A stretch of 64,000 nucleotides of DNA from Mycolicibacterium sp. BiH015 (GTDB lineage Bacteria; Actinomycetota; Actinomycetes; Mycobacteriales; Mycobacteriaceae): NCBI RefSeq assembly GCF_027706845.1, contig NZ_JAQGCZ010000008.1, positions 62,001-126,000 on the forward strand, in the 5' to 3' direction. A program made the translations under genes and the position numbers. Below, piece after piece: positions 26,074 to 35,059 of the stretch (the stretch's first letter is position 1; every line of letters begins with the position of its first letter). The notes under the pieces were generated by a model. It was not told the DNA's origin, searched no databases, and saw nothing but the letters and a program-made list of their open reading frames with translations.

Positions 26074-27243
26074 GTGCAAGGGTGGCTGCAGCGGTTGGCA
26101 TCGACCGCCTTGACTCGATCAACGTTTACGCGTCTGTTCATCGTGGTTTTTGCGACCGCTGCAGCCGTATTCGGGGGCGCCGCAATCTTCAGCGAAGGGT
26201 TAGGAGCGTGGCTGCCGGGCGCGGTTGCCGTCTTATGTGGCTGTTTGCTTCTTTTCCCTCGTTGTTGGGGTGTAGCGGCCGTCGCGTGCACGGCCGCTGC
26301 AGGTTTGTGGGGCTGGCCGTTCCTGCAATTGTTGTGCGTCGCGCTATTTGGTGTCGCGGTTTTGGGCCGCATCTGGGTCGCGATCGTGATGTGCGGACTG
26401 GCCCTTCTAGGCAACCTCGCGGTACGGCCCGAGTTGCCCTTGTGGACAGCACAACCGTACGGGGCGACGCTATTCGCCACTTTGGCGATCATCATCGGGT
26501 TATGGGCTCGCAACCGCCGAGCCTTAGTGGCAGCGCTGGTTGGGCGGGTCGAGCAGCTACGTATCGAGCGTGAGCTGCGTGAGCAGAGCGCGAGGTTGAC
26601 CGAAAGAACCGTCATTGCTGCGGAGATGCACGATGTGCTCGCACATCGGTTGAGCCTCATCGCTTTGCATGCGGGCGTGCTCAGTGCGACGAATCACACC
26701 TTGCCAGTGACGGTCAACGAGCGGCTGCAGCTGCTCCGTTCGACCGCCGCCGAAGCGCTCGATGACCTGCGAGACCTCCTCACCGCGTTACATGCGCCCG
26801 AGTCAACGGGTGACTTCTCGCATCTCGCACCGACCGATCGTGAGGTCGCTGACGTTATGGCCGAAGCAACTGCCGCCGGCCAGAAAGTGCGCGGCCATGT
26901 CCCCGAGATGCCCGCAGATCTGCCCGCGGCGCACCGTTTGGCTGTGCTACGAGTGGTGCAGGAATCATTGACTAATGCACGCAAACATGCTCCCGGGGCA
27001 CTCGTCGAGGTATTCGTCGATTTCGGCACCGCCCGAACCACCATTAGCGTGGGCAACGACATGGAACCCGCAACGCGACCATACGAGAGTGCACGGATGT
27101 CCGGGTTTGGGCTGGACGGCCTGGCCGAGCGGGTTCGTGGGCTGGACGGAGAGATCTGGACGGGGACCGACGAATCCGGCAAGTGGGTGGTGACCGTATC
27201 ACTCCCGCGCCAACGCCAAATCATCGGCAAGGAACGCGCGTGA
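26074..27243 (+). CDS. NarL-type sensor histidine kinase
   Basis: A 389-residue membrane kinase. Residues about 15-150 hold five to six hydrophobic helices with short loops and no large sensor domain. The HisKA_3 phospho-acceptor His is in EMHDVLAHRLSLIALHA. The ATPase domain has the N-box ESLTNARKHA and the glycine-rich GFGLDGLAERVRGLDG. Such small membrane kinases usually sense envelope or intramembrane stress. It starts with GTG and overlaps the response regulator start by GTGA. Confidence 0.88.
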   Translation: MQGWLQRLASTALTRSTFTRLFIVVFATAAAVFGGAAIFSEGLGAWLPGAVAVLCGCLLLFPRCWGVAAVACTAAAGLWGWPFLQLLCVALFGVAVLGRIWVAIVMCGLALLGNLAVRPELPLWTAQPYGATLFATLAIIIGLWARNRRALVAALVGRVEQLRIERELREQSARLTERTVIAAEMHDVLAHRLSLIALHAGVLSATNHTLPVTVNERLQLLRSTAAEALDDLRDLLTALHAPESTGDFSHLAPTDREVADVMAEATAAGQKVRGHVPEMPADLPAAHRLAVLRVVQESLTNARKHAPGALVEVFVDFGTARTTISVGNDMEPATRPYESARMSGFGLDGLAERVRGLDGEIWTGTDESGKWVVTVSLPRQRQIIGKERA

Positions 27244-27884
27244 TACGGGTGATGATCGTCGACGATGACGCTTTGGTGCGCCTGGGGCTCGCCGACCTCA
27301 TCGGCGCGCAACCTGACATGGCCGTCGTCGCCCAGGCCGAAGATGGACTGACCGCGCTCAACCTGGCAACTGCCCACCAACCCGATATCGCGCTCATCGA
27401 CATACGTATGCCGAGGATGGACGGCATTCGCGCTGCGGCCGCAATGCGCCAATTGCCCCACCCTCCACGGGTTATTGTGCTGACCACGTTCGATGTCGAT
27501 GAATACGTTTACGACGCCCTCGCCGCAGGAGCGGATGGCTTCCTCCTGAAAGACACCAACCCGAAAGACATCGTGCACGCGATACACGTCGTGGCCGCCG
27601 GGTCCGCAATGCTGCATCCACGCGCGGCTCGGCGCCTAGTCGATCATTTTCATCACACCGCGCCCGCCGAAGCCAGGCAAGCGCGAGAACGAATTTCAAC
27701 CCTCACCCCACGAGAGCGCAGCGTTCTTGAGCTGGTAGCCGTTGGTGCGAGTAACAGCGAAATCGCCGCACAGTTGGCGATGCAAGAGAGCACCGTGAAA
27801 GCCCATGTCAGCCGCATTCTCACCGCGCTCAATGTCAATAACCGCGTTCAAGCAGCACTTCGTGCGCGCGACGCAGGACTGTAG
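27240..27884 (+). CDS. LuxR/NarL-family response regulator
   Basis: 214 residues. The receiver domain (about 1-120) has the acidic pair in MIVDDDALVRLGL, the phospho-acceptor Asp in IALIDIRMPRMDG, Thr in VLTTFD and the conserved Lys in FLLKDTNP. The C-terminal LuxR helix-turn-helix is TPRERSVLELVAVGASNSEI. The GTG start overlaps the kinase stop. It forms a two-component pair with the preceding kinase, probably acting on the divergent methyltransferase promoter and/or its own. Confidence 0.9.
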   Translation: MIRVMIVDDDALVRLGLADLIGAQPDMAVVAQAEDGLTALNLATAHQPDIALIDIRMPRMDGIRAAAAMRQLPHPPRVIVLTTFDVDEYVYDALAAGADGFLLKDTNPKDIVHAIHVVAAGSAMLHPRAARRLVDHFHHTAPAEARQARERISTLTPRERSVLELVAVGASNSEIAAQLAMQESTVKAHVSRILTALNVNNRVQAALRARDAGL

Positions 27885-28223
27885 ACGTCTCTCCTGCGCA
27901 TCAGAAAAGACTCTCAAGTGCTTGCGTTGCGGACGTTATCGGACAAACACCGACCGCCCGCACAGCAACGTTAACGTCTCTGGCCAGAACCAACGCCATG
28001 GGCGGTCGCTAGGAGTGTCCAGCTGTACTCAGGTCCGATGGTTACGGGGGCCACGAGGTCCCCGAACTACGAGCGACGTCAGAATTGGTTCCCTTTAGCC
28101 GCATGGATGAGACGCCGATTTTCGGACACCCGGTTCTATCTCGGCGAGCTATCAACTCACCTGAAACCGCCCCCGCGTTGGAAAACGTCATTCTTTCGGG
28201 CGCGATCTCCCTTGATGGGCGTG
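27885..28223. other. Convergent intergenic region
   Basis: About 340 bases between the response regulator and the end of the CoA-transferase gene. I see no gene, no strong hairpin with a T-run and no repeat. Confidence 0.4.
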
Positions 28224-29711
28224 TCACCGCTCGAGCCATTTCGGCGGACTGGAACCACGGGGGACGAGAATGTGGGGATACCGCCCGGGGGTCTCCGACA
28301 TGTGGATCTGCTCGGTGATCCCAGTGTATTCCCCCAGCGGCGTGTCGCCCACGAAGTACTCGGGGTCGCGGAATTCGTGCTCTTCGCTCGAGCCACTCGT
28401 CGCTCGAGCGTAGTCCTTATCGAAGATCCCGAGACTCAAGATCCACAGGGCGGTCCGTGACAGCGACACCCCCACCCGGTAGCTTCCGCCCTCAGTTGCG
28501 CGCCGAATCAGCGCTTCGACGATCCCGGCAGTAGCCAGCCAGGCCATAATGTAGTCATTGACGACCGGCACCGGCGGCAATCCCGGCTTCTCGGCGTCCC
28601 CCTCCAGTTGCATCACCCCCGTGAGACATCCGGCCGTCTGGTCGAACCCGACGCGTTTCGCCCACGGACCGTGATGACCGTTGAGGGTGACGCTGGAGTG
28701 AATGATTCCGGGCCGTGTCTCTGCCATCTGGTGGGGGTCGAGGCCGACACTTTCGAGATAACCAGGCCGGCGATTGGCATAGAAGACGTCCGCCGACGCC
28801 AGCAGATTGTCGAAGATCTTCCGTCCATCAGACGAACGGATGTCGAGCCACGTCGAGCGCACGCCGACGTTCGACGTGCAGTACATCGTCTCGACCTCAT
28901 ACTCGCCGGGTTGCCACACGTTGAGAACGTCGGCGCCGTGCAGGGCCATGGCCCTACCCTGGCCCGCCCCGGCAATGATGTGGGCACGGCCCAGAGCCCG
29001 GACGCCGCTGAGGGGCGCGCTGGGATCGGCCGAGAACGGAATCGGGTCGCTGTCGCCGATCTTCTCGATCTCGATGACCGGAAGTGAGGAGAGAACCGAC
29101 TGATACTGCGCCGTTTTGAGGAATTCCTCGGTAGAGCGGACCATCGGCATCACCACGCCGGCGTCTTCGCCGGCCTGCTCGAGATCCGTGCCGTTCCACG
29201 TCGCGATCGCCTTGGCCACCGAAATCGGATCGCCGGGTGCGTCGAGCAGCATCTGGGTGCGCAGGCCGATTTTTGGGTACGGGTTTAACGGCATGACCCA
29301 GCGGTCATCGGCGGTCCGGTAGAAACGATGCATCGCGAAGGCGTCCGACGCGACACCGAGAGCTGGGATCGGATAGCCGTTGAGCAGCTCCCATCTCTTG
29401 TCGTAGAAGGGGCACAACCGGTGTCCGGCCACACGCAGGTCCAAGCTGATGTCCTGCCCCGGGCCGTCCCGAAACTGCCACAGCTTCGCCATCATGACCG
29501 CCTTGGCGGCCAGACCGATGCCCGTCGCGGCCGCGAGACGTAAGGTACTCGGCAAGATGGGGTCGGCCCCGCAGAAGGTGACCTTGCCACCGGAGTCTCC
29601 CGTCGAGACCCCGATGGTATTGAGCAGATCCTCCAGGTGCTGGTTGACGTCGAAATCCGCGCTCGTGGCCGGCGCCGATACCGCCGCGCGCAGTTGATCG
29701 GTCAAAGACAT
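28224..29711 (-). CDS. Family III CoA-transferase (CaiB/BaiF), long variant
   Basis: A 495-residue CoA-transferase. The motif normally at the N-terminus (PL.G.RVLDL..AGP..G.LAD.GADV) appears around residues 240-280 as PLSGVRALGRAHIIAGAGQG followed by HGADVLNVWQPGEYE. The first 230 residues resemble the C-terminal half of the family (FYRTADDRWVMPLNPYPKIG). It is therefore a two-module protein in which the first module lacks the starting motif. ATG 29711 has AAGGG upstream. It lies downstream of the ABC operon on the same strand, with a 280-base gap, and may activate the imported acid with CoA. Confidence 0.8.
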   Translation of the reverse strand: MSLTDQLRAAVSAPATSADFDVNQHLEDLLNTIGVSTGDSGGKVTFCGADPILPSTLRLAAATGIGLAAKAVMMAKLWQFRDGPGQDISLDLRVAGHRLCPFYDKRWELLNGYPIPALGVASDAFAMHRFYRTADDRWVMPLNPYPKIGLRTQMLLDAPGDPISVAKAIATWNGTDLEQAGEDAGVVMPMVRSTEEFLKTAQYQSVLSSLPVIEIEKIGDSDPIPFSADPSAPLSGVRALGRAHIIAGAGQGRAMALHGADVLNVWQPGEYEVETMYCTSNVGVRSTWLDIRSSDGRKIFDNLLASADVFYANRRPGYLESVGLDPHQMAETRPGIIHSSVTLNGHHGPWAKRVGFDQTAGCLTGVMQLEGDAEKPGLPPVPVVNDYIMAWLATAGIVEALIRRATEGGSYRVGVSLSRTALWILSLGIFDKDYARATSGSSEEHEFRDPEYFVGDTPLGEYTGITEQIHMSETPGRYPHILVPRGSSPPKWLER

Positions 29712-29989
29712 GAGAATCACCCTTTCTTCGTCCAGAACACCGCGTTTCCGCGACGCCCTCCGGCTGATGACGTTGCTCCCGCCAGGTATGACCCTTGCCG
29801 GGTGATGAGCATGAAGCCATCGCCCGAAGGTTCAGCTTTTGCGGACCAACGATGTAGGCCTAAGGATGCGCGATAGCCCAGCGCCTTTTCTGCCGGCGGC
29901 GCCTAGGCGTCCGCTCCGGCGGTGCGGTTTCAGCCCGGCAGAGGTCACCTTGTCCCGGGAAGACAATGATCATGGGCCACCCATCGCCG

Positions 29990-31141
29990 TCATTGATCGG
30001 CGGCAACGAATACTGTTCTCGTACAGGGCCAAAACAAATTCAGATCCTCGCCGACGTGCACCGCCGATGCCTCGCGATGATTCAGCCAGATCATTCCTTC
30101 GGACCCATCGGGGAACAGCGACTGACAGCGGATGCGATCTCCCAGATACACCTGCGCCACCACACGCACCGTCACCGCGTTCGACGGCTCCGCGGGGTGT
30201 TCTGTCGATGCATCCTCGGGGCGCAACACCGCAGACGCCGTCTCCCCCGTACGCAAGGACCCGGTGCAACGGCCGGCCAGAACGAGTCCCGTTTCGGTGA
30301 TTAGGGTCGCGCCACGAGCGGCCGACTCGGGACCATGCAATGTACCGCGAAGGAACTGGGCTGACCCGATGAATCGCGCTACGAACTCCGATCGTGGTTC
30401 CTCGTAGACATCGGAGGGCCGCCCGCATTGTGCGATCTCGCCGTCGCGCATCACCACGATCCGGTCACTCAGACTCAGCGCTTCCTCCTGATCGTGAGTG
30501 ACGAACAGCACCGTCGACCCCAGTTCCTGGTGAATCTTTCTCAACTCGATCTGCATCTGCGCGCGCAGACCCCTGTCGAGCGCGCTGAGCGGTTCATCCA
30601 TCAGCAGCAGCGACGGCCGGTGCACGATGGCCCTCGCCAGAGCGACGCGTTGTTGTTGCCCGCCTGACAACTCCGACGGACGCCGGTCACCGAAGCGGGC
30701 GAGGTCGACGATCTCCAGGGACTCCATCACCCGCTGCCGGATGTCGGACTTCGACGTGCGTCGAAGCGTGAGGGGAAAGGCGACATTGTCGAATACGCTC
30801 ATATGGGGGAACAGCGCGTAGCCCTGGAAGATCATCCCGAGATGGCGCTTGTGGGTGGCCAGATTCGTGATGTCGCGGTCACCGAGCACGATGGTGCCCT
30901 CGGAGGGTCGTTCGAACCCGGCGATCATCGACAACAATGTGGTCTTGCCGGACCCACTGGGTCCCAGCACGGTGAGGAACTCTGCTGGCTGCACGTCGAG
31001 GGACACGCCACGAACGGCTTCGACCGGGCCGTAACGCTTGGTCAGGTTGGCCAACTGCAAGGCGCCGGCAGAGGCACTGAGGTCTGTTCGCCGCCCCGCG
31101 TCGCGCGTTCTGGTGCGCCTGGCGGTCTGGTCCGCCGTCAC
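29990..31141 (-). CDS. ABC transporter ATP-binding protein, polyamine/spermidine type
   Basis: A 383-residue ATPase of the PotA type. Walker A is LGPSGSGKTTLLSMIAG, the signature LSGGQQQRVALARAI, Walker B LLLMDEPLSALD and switch His in LFVTHDQEEA. A C-terminal TOBE domain follows from about residue 290. It acts with the two permeases and the binding protein just upstream in the operon. The GTG start overlaps the permease stop (GTGA). Confidence 0.92.
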   Translation of the reverse strand: MTADQTARRTRTRDAGRRTDLSASAGALQLANLTKRYGPVEAVRGVSLDVQPAEFLTVLGPSGSGKTTLLSMIAGFERPSEGTIVLGDRDITNLATHKRHLGMIFQGYALFPHMSVFDNVAFPLTLRRTSKSDIRQRVMESLEIVDLARFGDRRPSELSGGQQQRVALARAIVHRPSLLLMDEPLSALDRGLRAQMQIELRKIHQELGSTVLFVTHDQEEALSLSDRIVVMRDGEIAQCGRPSDVYEEPRSEFVARFIGSAQFLRGTLHGPESAARGATLITETGLVLAGRCTGSLRTGETASAVLRPEDASTEHPAEPSNAVTVRVVAQVYLGDRIRCQSLFPDGSEGMIWLNHREASAVHVGEDLNLFWPCTRTVFVAADQ

Positions 31142-31998
31142 GTATCGGATCCTTGCCCGGTCGCGATCGACGGTCGGCCGCGCCGCCGGTTCATCTCTAC
31201 GAGAAGCCGCCGGTTCATCTCTACGAGAAAGAGACTGAAAAGCAGAAGCAGGAGGGTGGCCAGTGTGAGGACGGTGGCTGCGACGGGGACCAGGGGGTTC
31301 AACGAGTAGGTGATGCTGGAAAACATCTTCACCGGCAGCGTCGGTGTGGTGTCTCCGACAAGAAACAGTGCGATCACCGCTTCGTCAAGAGAGGTCATCA
31401 CGGCGATGAGGGCGGCGGCGCCGATCGCGGGGGCGATCACCGGAACCAGAATCCGCAGGAATGCTTGCGTGGCAGTGGCTCCGCAGACACGCGCTGCTTG
31501 TAGCAGCCGTGGATCGAAGGTGCGCATGGAGGCCAGCACCACGGTGACGACGAACGGGATCGACAGACCGACGTGGCCCAGGAGCACCAGCCATAAGCCG
31601 CCGCGCATTCTGAGGATCAATGTGATCAGGTACAGACCGAAGCCGAAGATCACGACGGGCACCAACAGCGGCAGCATCACCACCGGCTCGACCGCGGCCC
31701 GGGCCCGTCGCGGTCCGCGCACCATCGCGTAGGCGGCCAGGGTGCCGATAGGCACGGCGATGACGGCGGTCAGCACGGCGATGACGATGCTGCGGTTCAG
31801 CGCGGCCACCCACTCGGGGTCGTTGAAGAAAGCGATCACCCAGCGGGTGGAGAGACCTTTCGGCGGGAATTCCAGCAACTCGCTGGACGAGAAGGCGATG
31901 GGGACCACGGCGAGGGCCGGCAGAATCAGGTAGGCAGCGACGATCAATCCGTAAGTGCCGCCGACTATCCGGGTGAGCAGAGATGGCTTCACTTTCAC
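31138..31998 (-). CDS. ABC transporter permease, PotC-type
   Basis: A 286-residue permease with six hydrophobic segments and the EAA loop QAARVCGATATQAFLRILVP. GTG 31998 overlaps the stop of the upstream permease as GTGA; longer frames read through into antisense. Near the C-terminus a 24-base exact tandem duplication (31182-31229) repeats eight residues around LVEMNRR just after the last helix. Confidence 0.9.
   Translation of the reverse strand: MKVKPSLLTRIVGGTYGLIVAAYLILPALAVVPIAFSSSELLEFPPKGLSTRWVIAFFNDPEWVAALNRSIVIAVLTAVIAVPIGTLAAYAMVRGPRRARAAVEPVVMLPLLVPVVIFGFGLYLITLILRMRGGLWLVLLGHVGLSIPFVVTVVLASMRTFDPRLLQAARVCGATATQAFLRILVPVIAPAIGAAALIAVMTSLDEAVIALFLVGDTTPTLPVKMFSSITYSLNPLVPVAATVLTLATLLLLLFSLFLVEMNRRLLVEMNRRRGRPSIATGQGSDT
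31182..31229. repeat. 24-base exact tandem duplication
   Basis: Two adjacent copies, 31182-31205 and 31206-31229, each starting GCCGCCGGTTCATCTCTACG. The duplication is in frame and adds eight residues to the cytoplasmic tail of the permease. It looks like a recent slippage event. Confidence 0.85.
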
Positions 31999-32861
31999 AC
32001 CTTGCCGATGCGATCGGTGAGCCCGCGAAACACCACGACGATCGCCAGCGACACGACGAGCAGTGTGGTTGCCAACGCGGCGCCGAGACCCCAGTTCATC
32101 GTCCGGCCGACCTGGGCGCTGATCAGCTCGCCGATCATCTGGTTCCTCGGGGATCCCAGGATTGCCGGAATCACGAAGTAACCGAGTGTGGTGGTGAAGA
32201 CGATCGTCGACCCGGCGATGATGCCCGGCGCGATGAGCGGGAATGTCACGCGCCGGAATCGCACGACGGGCCCGGCGCCCAGGGTTGCTGCGGCGCGGTC
32301 CAGCTCGGTGTCCACACGGCGCAGGACGTCCCATATCGCCAGCACCATGAACGGAGCTCCGTATTGGACGAGGCCGACCGTGACGGCGAAGCCCGACCGT
32401 GACAGAGACAATCCGTCGGTGTTCATTCCGAGCCACCCCAGTACGCCCACGACCGGCCCCTCGTGACCGAGAATGGCCAGCCAAGCGTAAGCGCGCACGA
32501 TGACCGAAAAGAACAGCGACGCGACGACAACCCCGAGAAGCGTTGCGCGCAAGCGCGGTCCGGCGCGATACGCCACCATCACGAAGGGCACGCCGATCAG
32601 CACCGAGATCGCCGTGACGGTCGCGGCAACCCGGAAACTGCGCAGGAACACCGTGCGGGCCAGGGGCGAGGCCATCATGTCGGCATAGTTGCCGAAGGCG
32701 CCGCTCGGACCGCCGAAGCTCAGAGCCAGCAAGGACACTGTGGGGATCACGAAGACGGGCACCAGCAGGACCAGCGCAGGCACGTAGAGCAGCGCCGAGG
32801 ACTGCCACCGGCCAAATGAGTGTCTGGCAGCGGCTGTTCGAAAGGCGACAGCGTGGGTCAC
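31995..32861 (-). CDS. ABC transporter permease, PotB-type
   Basis: About 288 residues, six helices and the EAA loop DRAAATLGAGPVVRFRRVTFPL. The GTG at 32861 overlaps the stop of the binding-protein gene by GTGA, matching the overlap style of the whole operon; ATG 32882 is an alternative. It pairs with the following permease to form the membrane channel of a polyamine/opine-type importer. Confidence 0.9.
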   Translation of the reverse strand: MTHAVAFRTAAARHSFGRWQSSALLYVPALVLLVPVFVIPTVSLLALSFGGPSGAFGNYADMMASPLARTVFLRSFRVAATVTAISVLIGVPFVMVAYRAGPRLRATLLGVVVASLFFSVIVRAYAWLAILGHEGPVVGVLGWLGMNTDGLSLSRSGFAVTVGLVQYGAPFMVLAIWDVLRRVDTELDRAAATLGAGPVVRFRRVTFPLIAPGIIAGSTIVFTTTLGYFVIPAILGSPRNQMIGELISAQVGRTMNWGLGAALATTLLVVSLAIVVVFRGLTDRIGKV

Positions 32862-33910
32862 TGCCCCGCCCACGTTGTCCATTGTGCGACAGTGTCGTCG
32901 TAGTTCTTCGACCACCAGTCGAGGTTGATCGACCCCACCGACTTGGCCATGTTCTCGGGATAGACATTGAAGTGCGGTTTGTCGGCGTCGGGAAGGAGCG
33001 CGAAGGCTGCTTTGGACGCGGGCGAATAGCCCGTGGCCCTCGCGTAGTCGGCTTGCACCTGAGGCTGGGCTGCGAAGGCGAAGTACTTCATCGTCTCGGC
33101 AACACGCGGACCGTTCTTGGCGGTCACGTTGAAGTTGGCGTCTTGGAGGTTCTGATTCCACTCGATCGCGACCGGAGCGCCTTTCTTCTGAATGTCGGCG
33201 ATGCGGTTGTTCCAGGCGAATGCGTAGTCCGCCTCCCCCGACGTCATGATTTGCTGGAGTTCGGCACCGGAATTCCAGAACACCAGGTCGTCTCTGATGG
33301 AGTCGAGCTTGCGCTCTGCCCGTGCCACGTCCAAGGGATAGAGATCGTCGTAGCCGACGCCGTCTGCCAGCAGGGCAGCCTCCAGCATTCCGTAGGGCGA
33401 GTTATAGACCGCCCGCTTCCCGGGAAATCGTGCGGTGTCGAAAAACTCCGCCCATGTCGTGGGGTGCGCATTGGCGCCCTCGGTTCGGTAAGCGATGGCG
33501 AAGGCGTAACTGCTGGCAGGGATCAGTTCCCGCGTGCCGAGGCCCTGCGAACCAGGAAGCTGGACCACGTCGCCTGGATCAATCTTGACCACCTCCGTAT
33601 CCGTCGGCGCCCACCAATCGAGATGCTCGACGACGAAGAACGCCTCGAGATCGACCCAGTCCCACGTGACTTGGTTCTGCTGCACCATCGCGGTGTATTT
33701 TCCGTAGTCGACCGGTTCGGTCACGTTCGTCGGAATACCTGATGCCTTGGTGAAGGGATCGGCGATCGCTGACCGAATTCCATCGGCCGTCGTACCTCCC
33801 CAGGTGACGAGCGTCAGCGCGGTTGCGTTCTGCGCCCCGTCCCCGCACGCCGTCAACAGAGCCGCGCCGAGCACCACCGTACTCAGCACTGCAGCAATGC
33901 GTTTCGTCAT
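32858..33910 (-). CDS. ABC transporter substrate-binding lipoprotein, PotD-like
   Basis: A 350-residue periplasmic-type binding protein. The N-terminal signal ends in a lipobox LLTACGD (Cys near residue 22), so it is a lipoprotein. The body has the PotD/PotF fold (TWGGTTADGIRSAIADPF, GANAHPTTWAEFFDTARFPGK). ATG 33910 overlaps the preceding gene's TGA. The ligand is probably a small cationic or aromatic acid; the enzymes upstream suggest the latter. Confidence 0.9.
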   Translation of the reverse strand: MTKRIAAVLSTVVLGAALLTACGDGAQNATALTLVTWGGTTADGIRSAIADPFTKASGIPTNVTEPVDYGKYTAMVQQNQVTWDWVDLEAFFVVEHLDWWAPTDTEVVKIDPGDVVQLPGSQGLGTRELIPASSYAFAIAYRTEGANAHPTTWAEFFDTARFPGKRAVYNSPYGMLEAALLADGVGYDDLYPLDVARAERKLDSIRDDLVFWNSGAELQQIMTSGEADYAFAWNNRIADIQKKGAPVAIEWNQNLQDANFNVTAKNGPRVAETMKYFAFAAQPQVQADYARATGYSPASKAAFALLPDADKPHFNVYPENMAKSVGSINLDWWSKNYDDTVAQWTTWAGQ

Positions 33911-34329
33911 CAAAGTCCTTGTTCGTGAGTGGAGGTACCGTCGTAAGCGGCGACGACTTCCCGCATCGCCCGTAGTGCGGTCACTCCAGCGGGCACTCCG
34001 CAGTAGACGGTGATCTGCTTGAGGACCGCTAGGAGCTCGGTCTCGGTGACGCCGTTGCGCAAGGCGCCGAGGGTGTGGGCTTCAAGCTCGGCCGTACGCC
34101 CCAGAGCAGCGGTCATAGCGAGCACCAACAGGCTGCGCTCACGTCGGGGTAGGGTCTCATCGGTCCAGATCTCGCCCCAGCAGTATGACGTCATGAATGG
34201 TTGAAATGCCAGGGTCAAGTCGTCGTCGGGCGCCGTGGCGTGGTCGACGTACGGCGCACCGAGAACCTCTCGCCTGACTCGCGTGCCTTCGGCGAGAAGG
34301 TGACTGTCAGAACTGATCTCGGCCGACAT
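33910..34329 (-). CDS. Carboxymuconolactone decarboxylase-family protein
   Basis: A 139-residue AhpD-like helical protein. RRERSLLVLAMTAALGRTAELEAHTLGALRNGVTE in outline and QITVYCGVPAGVTAL match 4-carboxymuconolactone decarboxylase relatives. There is no CxxC, so peroxidase-type AhpD activity is unlikely. Together with the adjacent enol-lactonase-like hydrolase it suggests a ring-cleavage or lactone step of an aromatic or heterocyclic pathway. Confidence 0.85.
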   Translation of the reverse strand: MSAEISSDSHLLAEGTRVRREVLGAPYVDHATAPDDDLTLAFQPFMTSYCWGEIWTDETLPRRERSLLVLAMTAALGRTAELEAHTLGALRNGVTETELLAVLKQITVYCGVPAGVTALRAMREVVAAYDGTSTHEQGL

Positions 34330-35059
34330 GTGTGAGAATCTCCTTTGCGATGCGATCGGGTTGCTCTCTCAGGATGTCGTGCTTGACGCCCGGCACGATG
34401 ACAGCGTGGCCCCCGGTTGCCTGAGCGATGAGGTCACACATGTGCGGAGGAGAGCCCTCATCCAGCTCACCGGTGATCGCCAACGTCGGCGCGGTGATCG
34501 ACGGCAGATCGTCGGCGAGGTCGGTACTGGCGAGCACACGATATGCCGCGGCATAGGCGATCGGATCCACTGCTGCGAGCTGCTCGATGATCTGATCAGC
34601 GACGTCGGGATGTGCGCTCAGATACTGCGGAGTGAACCACCGTCGAATGCTTTCTTCGGCGACGCCTCGCGGTCCGAACGTCTCGACGGTGCGGAGTCTT
34701 CGGCGTGCCGCATCGACTTCTACGTCGGTGCGGCCGGCGACCGTTCCGATCACGATGAGGGTCGCTACGCGGAACGGCTCTCGCACAGCGAAGCGTTGAG
34801 CGATCAGTCCCCCGAGCGAGAACCCGACGACATGAGCGATGTCTAGCCCACGGGCGCAGAACAGGTCGACGAGGTCGTCGACGAAATCATCGATGCTCGT
34901 CACCGGCGGTCGGGTAGGCGCGTTCCCGTGACCGCGTAGGTCGTACCGGATGACCGTGATGTCGCCCAGCAGGCTGACGACGTCATCCCAGGATCGGTGG
35001 GTCTCGCCGATCCCGTGGATCAGGACCAGCGGAGCCGCAGGGATGGGCGACGGGCTCAT
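34307..35059 (-). CDS. Alpha/beta hydrolase, 3-oxoadipate enol-lactonase-like
   Basis: A 250-residue hydrolase: HGIGETHRSW oxyanion motif, RYDLRGHGNAP, nucleophile VVGFSLGGLIAQRF (Ser), acid in AITGELDEG and a late His in VPGVKHDI. It resembles PcaD-type lactonases and C-C bond hydrolases. ATG 35059 overlaps the monooxygenase stop (ATGA), and its 3' end overlaps the carboxymuconolactone-decarboxylase-like gene by 23 bases. Such tight coupling points to a shared pathway. Confidence 0.88.
   Translation of the reverse strand: MSPSPIPAAPLVLIHGIGETHRSWDDVVSLLGDITVIRYDLRGHGNAPTRPPVTSIDDFVDDLVDLFCARGLDIAHVVGFSLGGLIAQRFAVREPFRVATLIVIGTVAGRTDVEVDAARRRLRTVETFGPRGVAEESIRRWFTPQYLSAHPDVADQIIEQLAAVDPIAYAAAYRVLASTDLADDLPSITAPTLAITGELDEGSPPHMCDLIAQATGGHAVIVPGVKHDILREQPDRIAKEILTHVGRDQF

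Noticed and set aside
31999..32967. Long N-terminal extension of the PotC-type permease frame
   Set aside because: The extension overlaps the other permease in a different frame and is arginine-rich; the GTG at 31998 fits the operon's overlap pattern.
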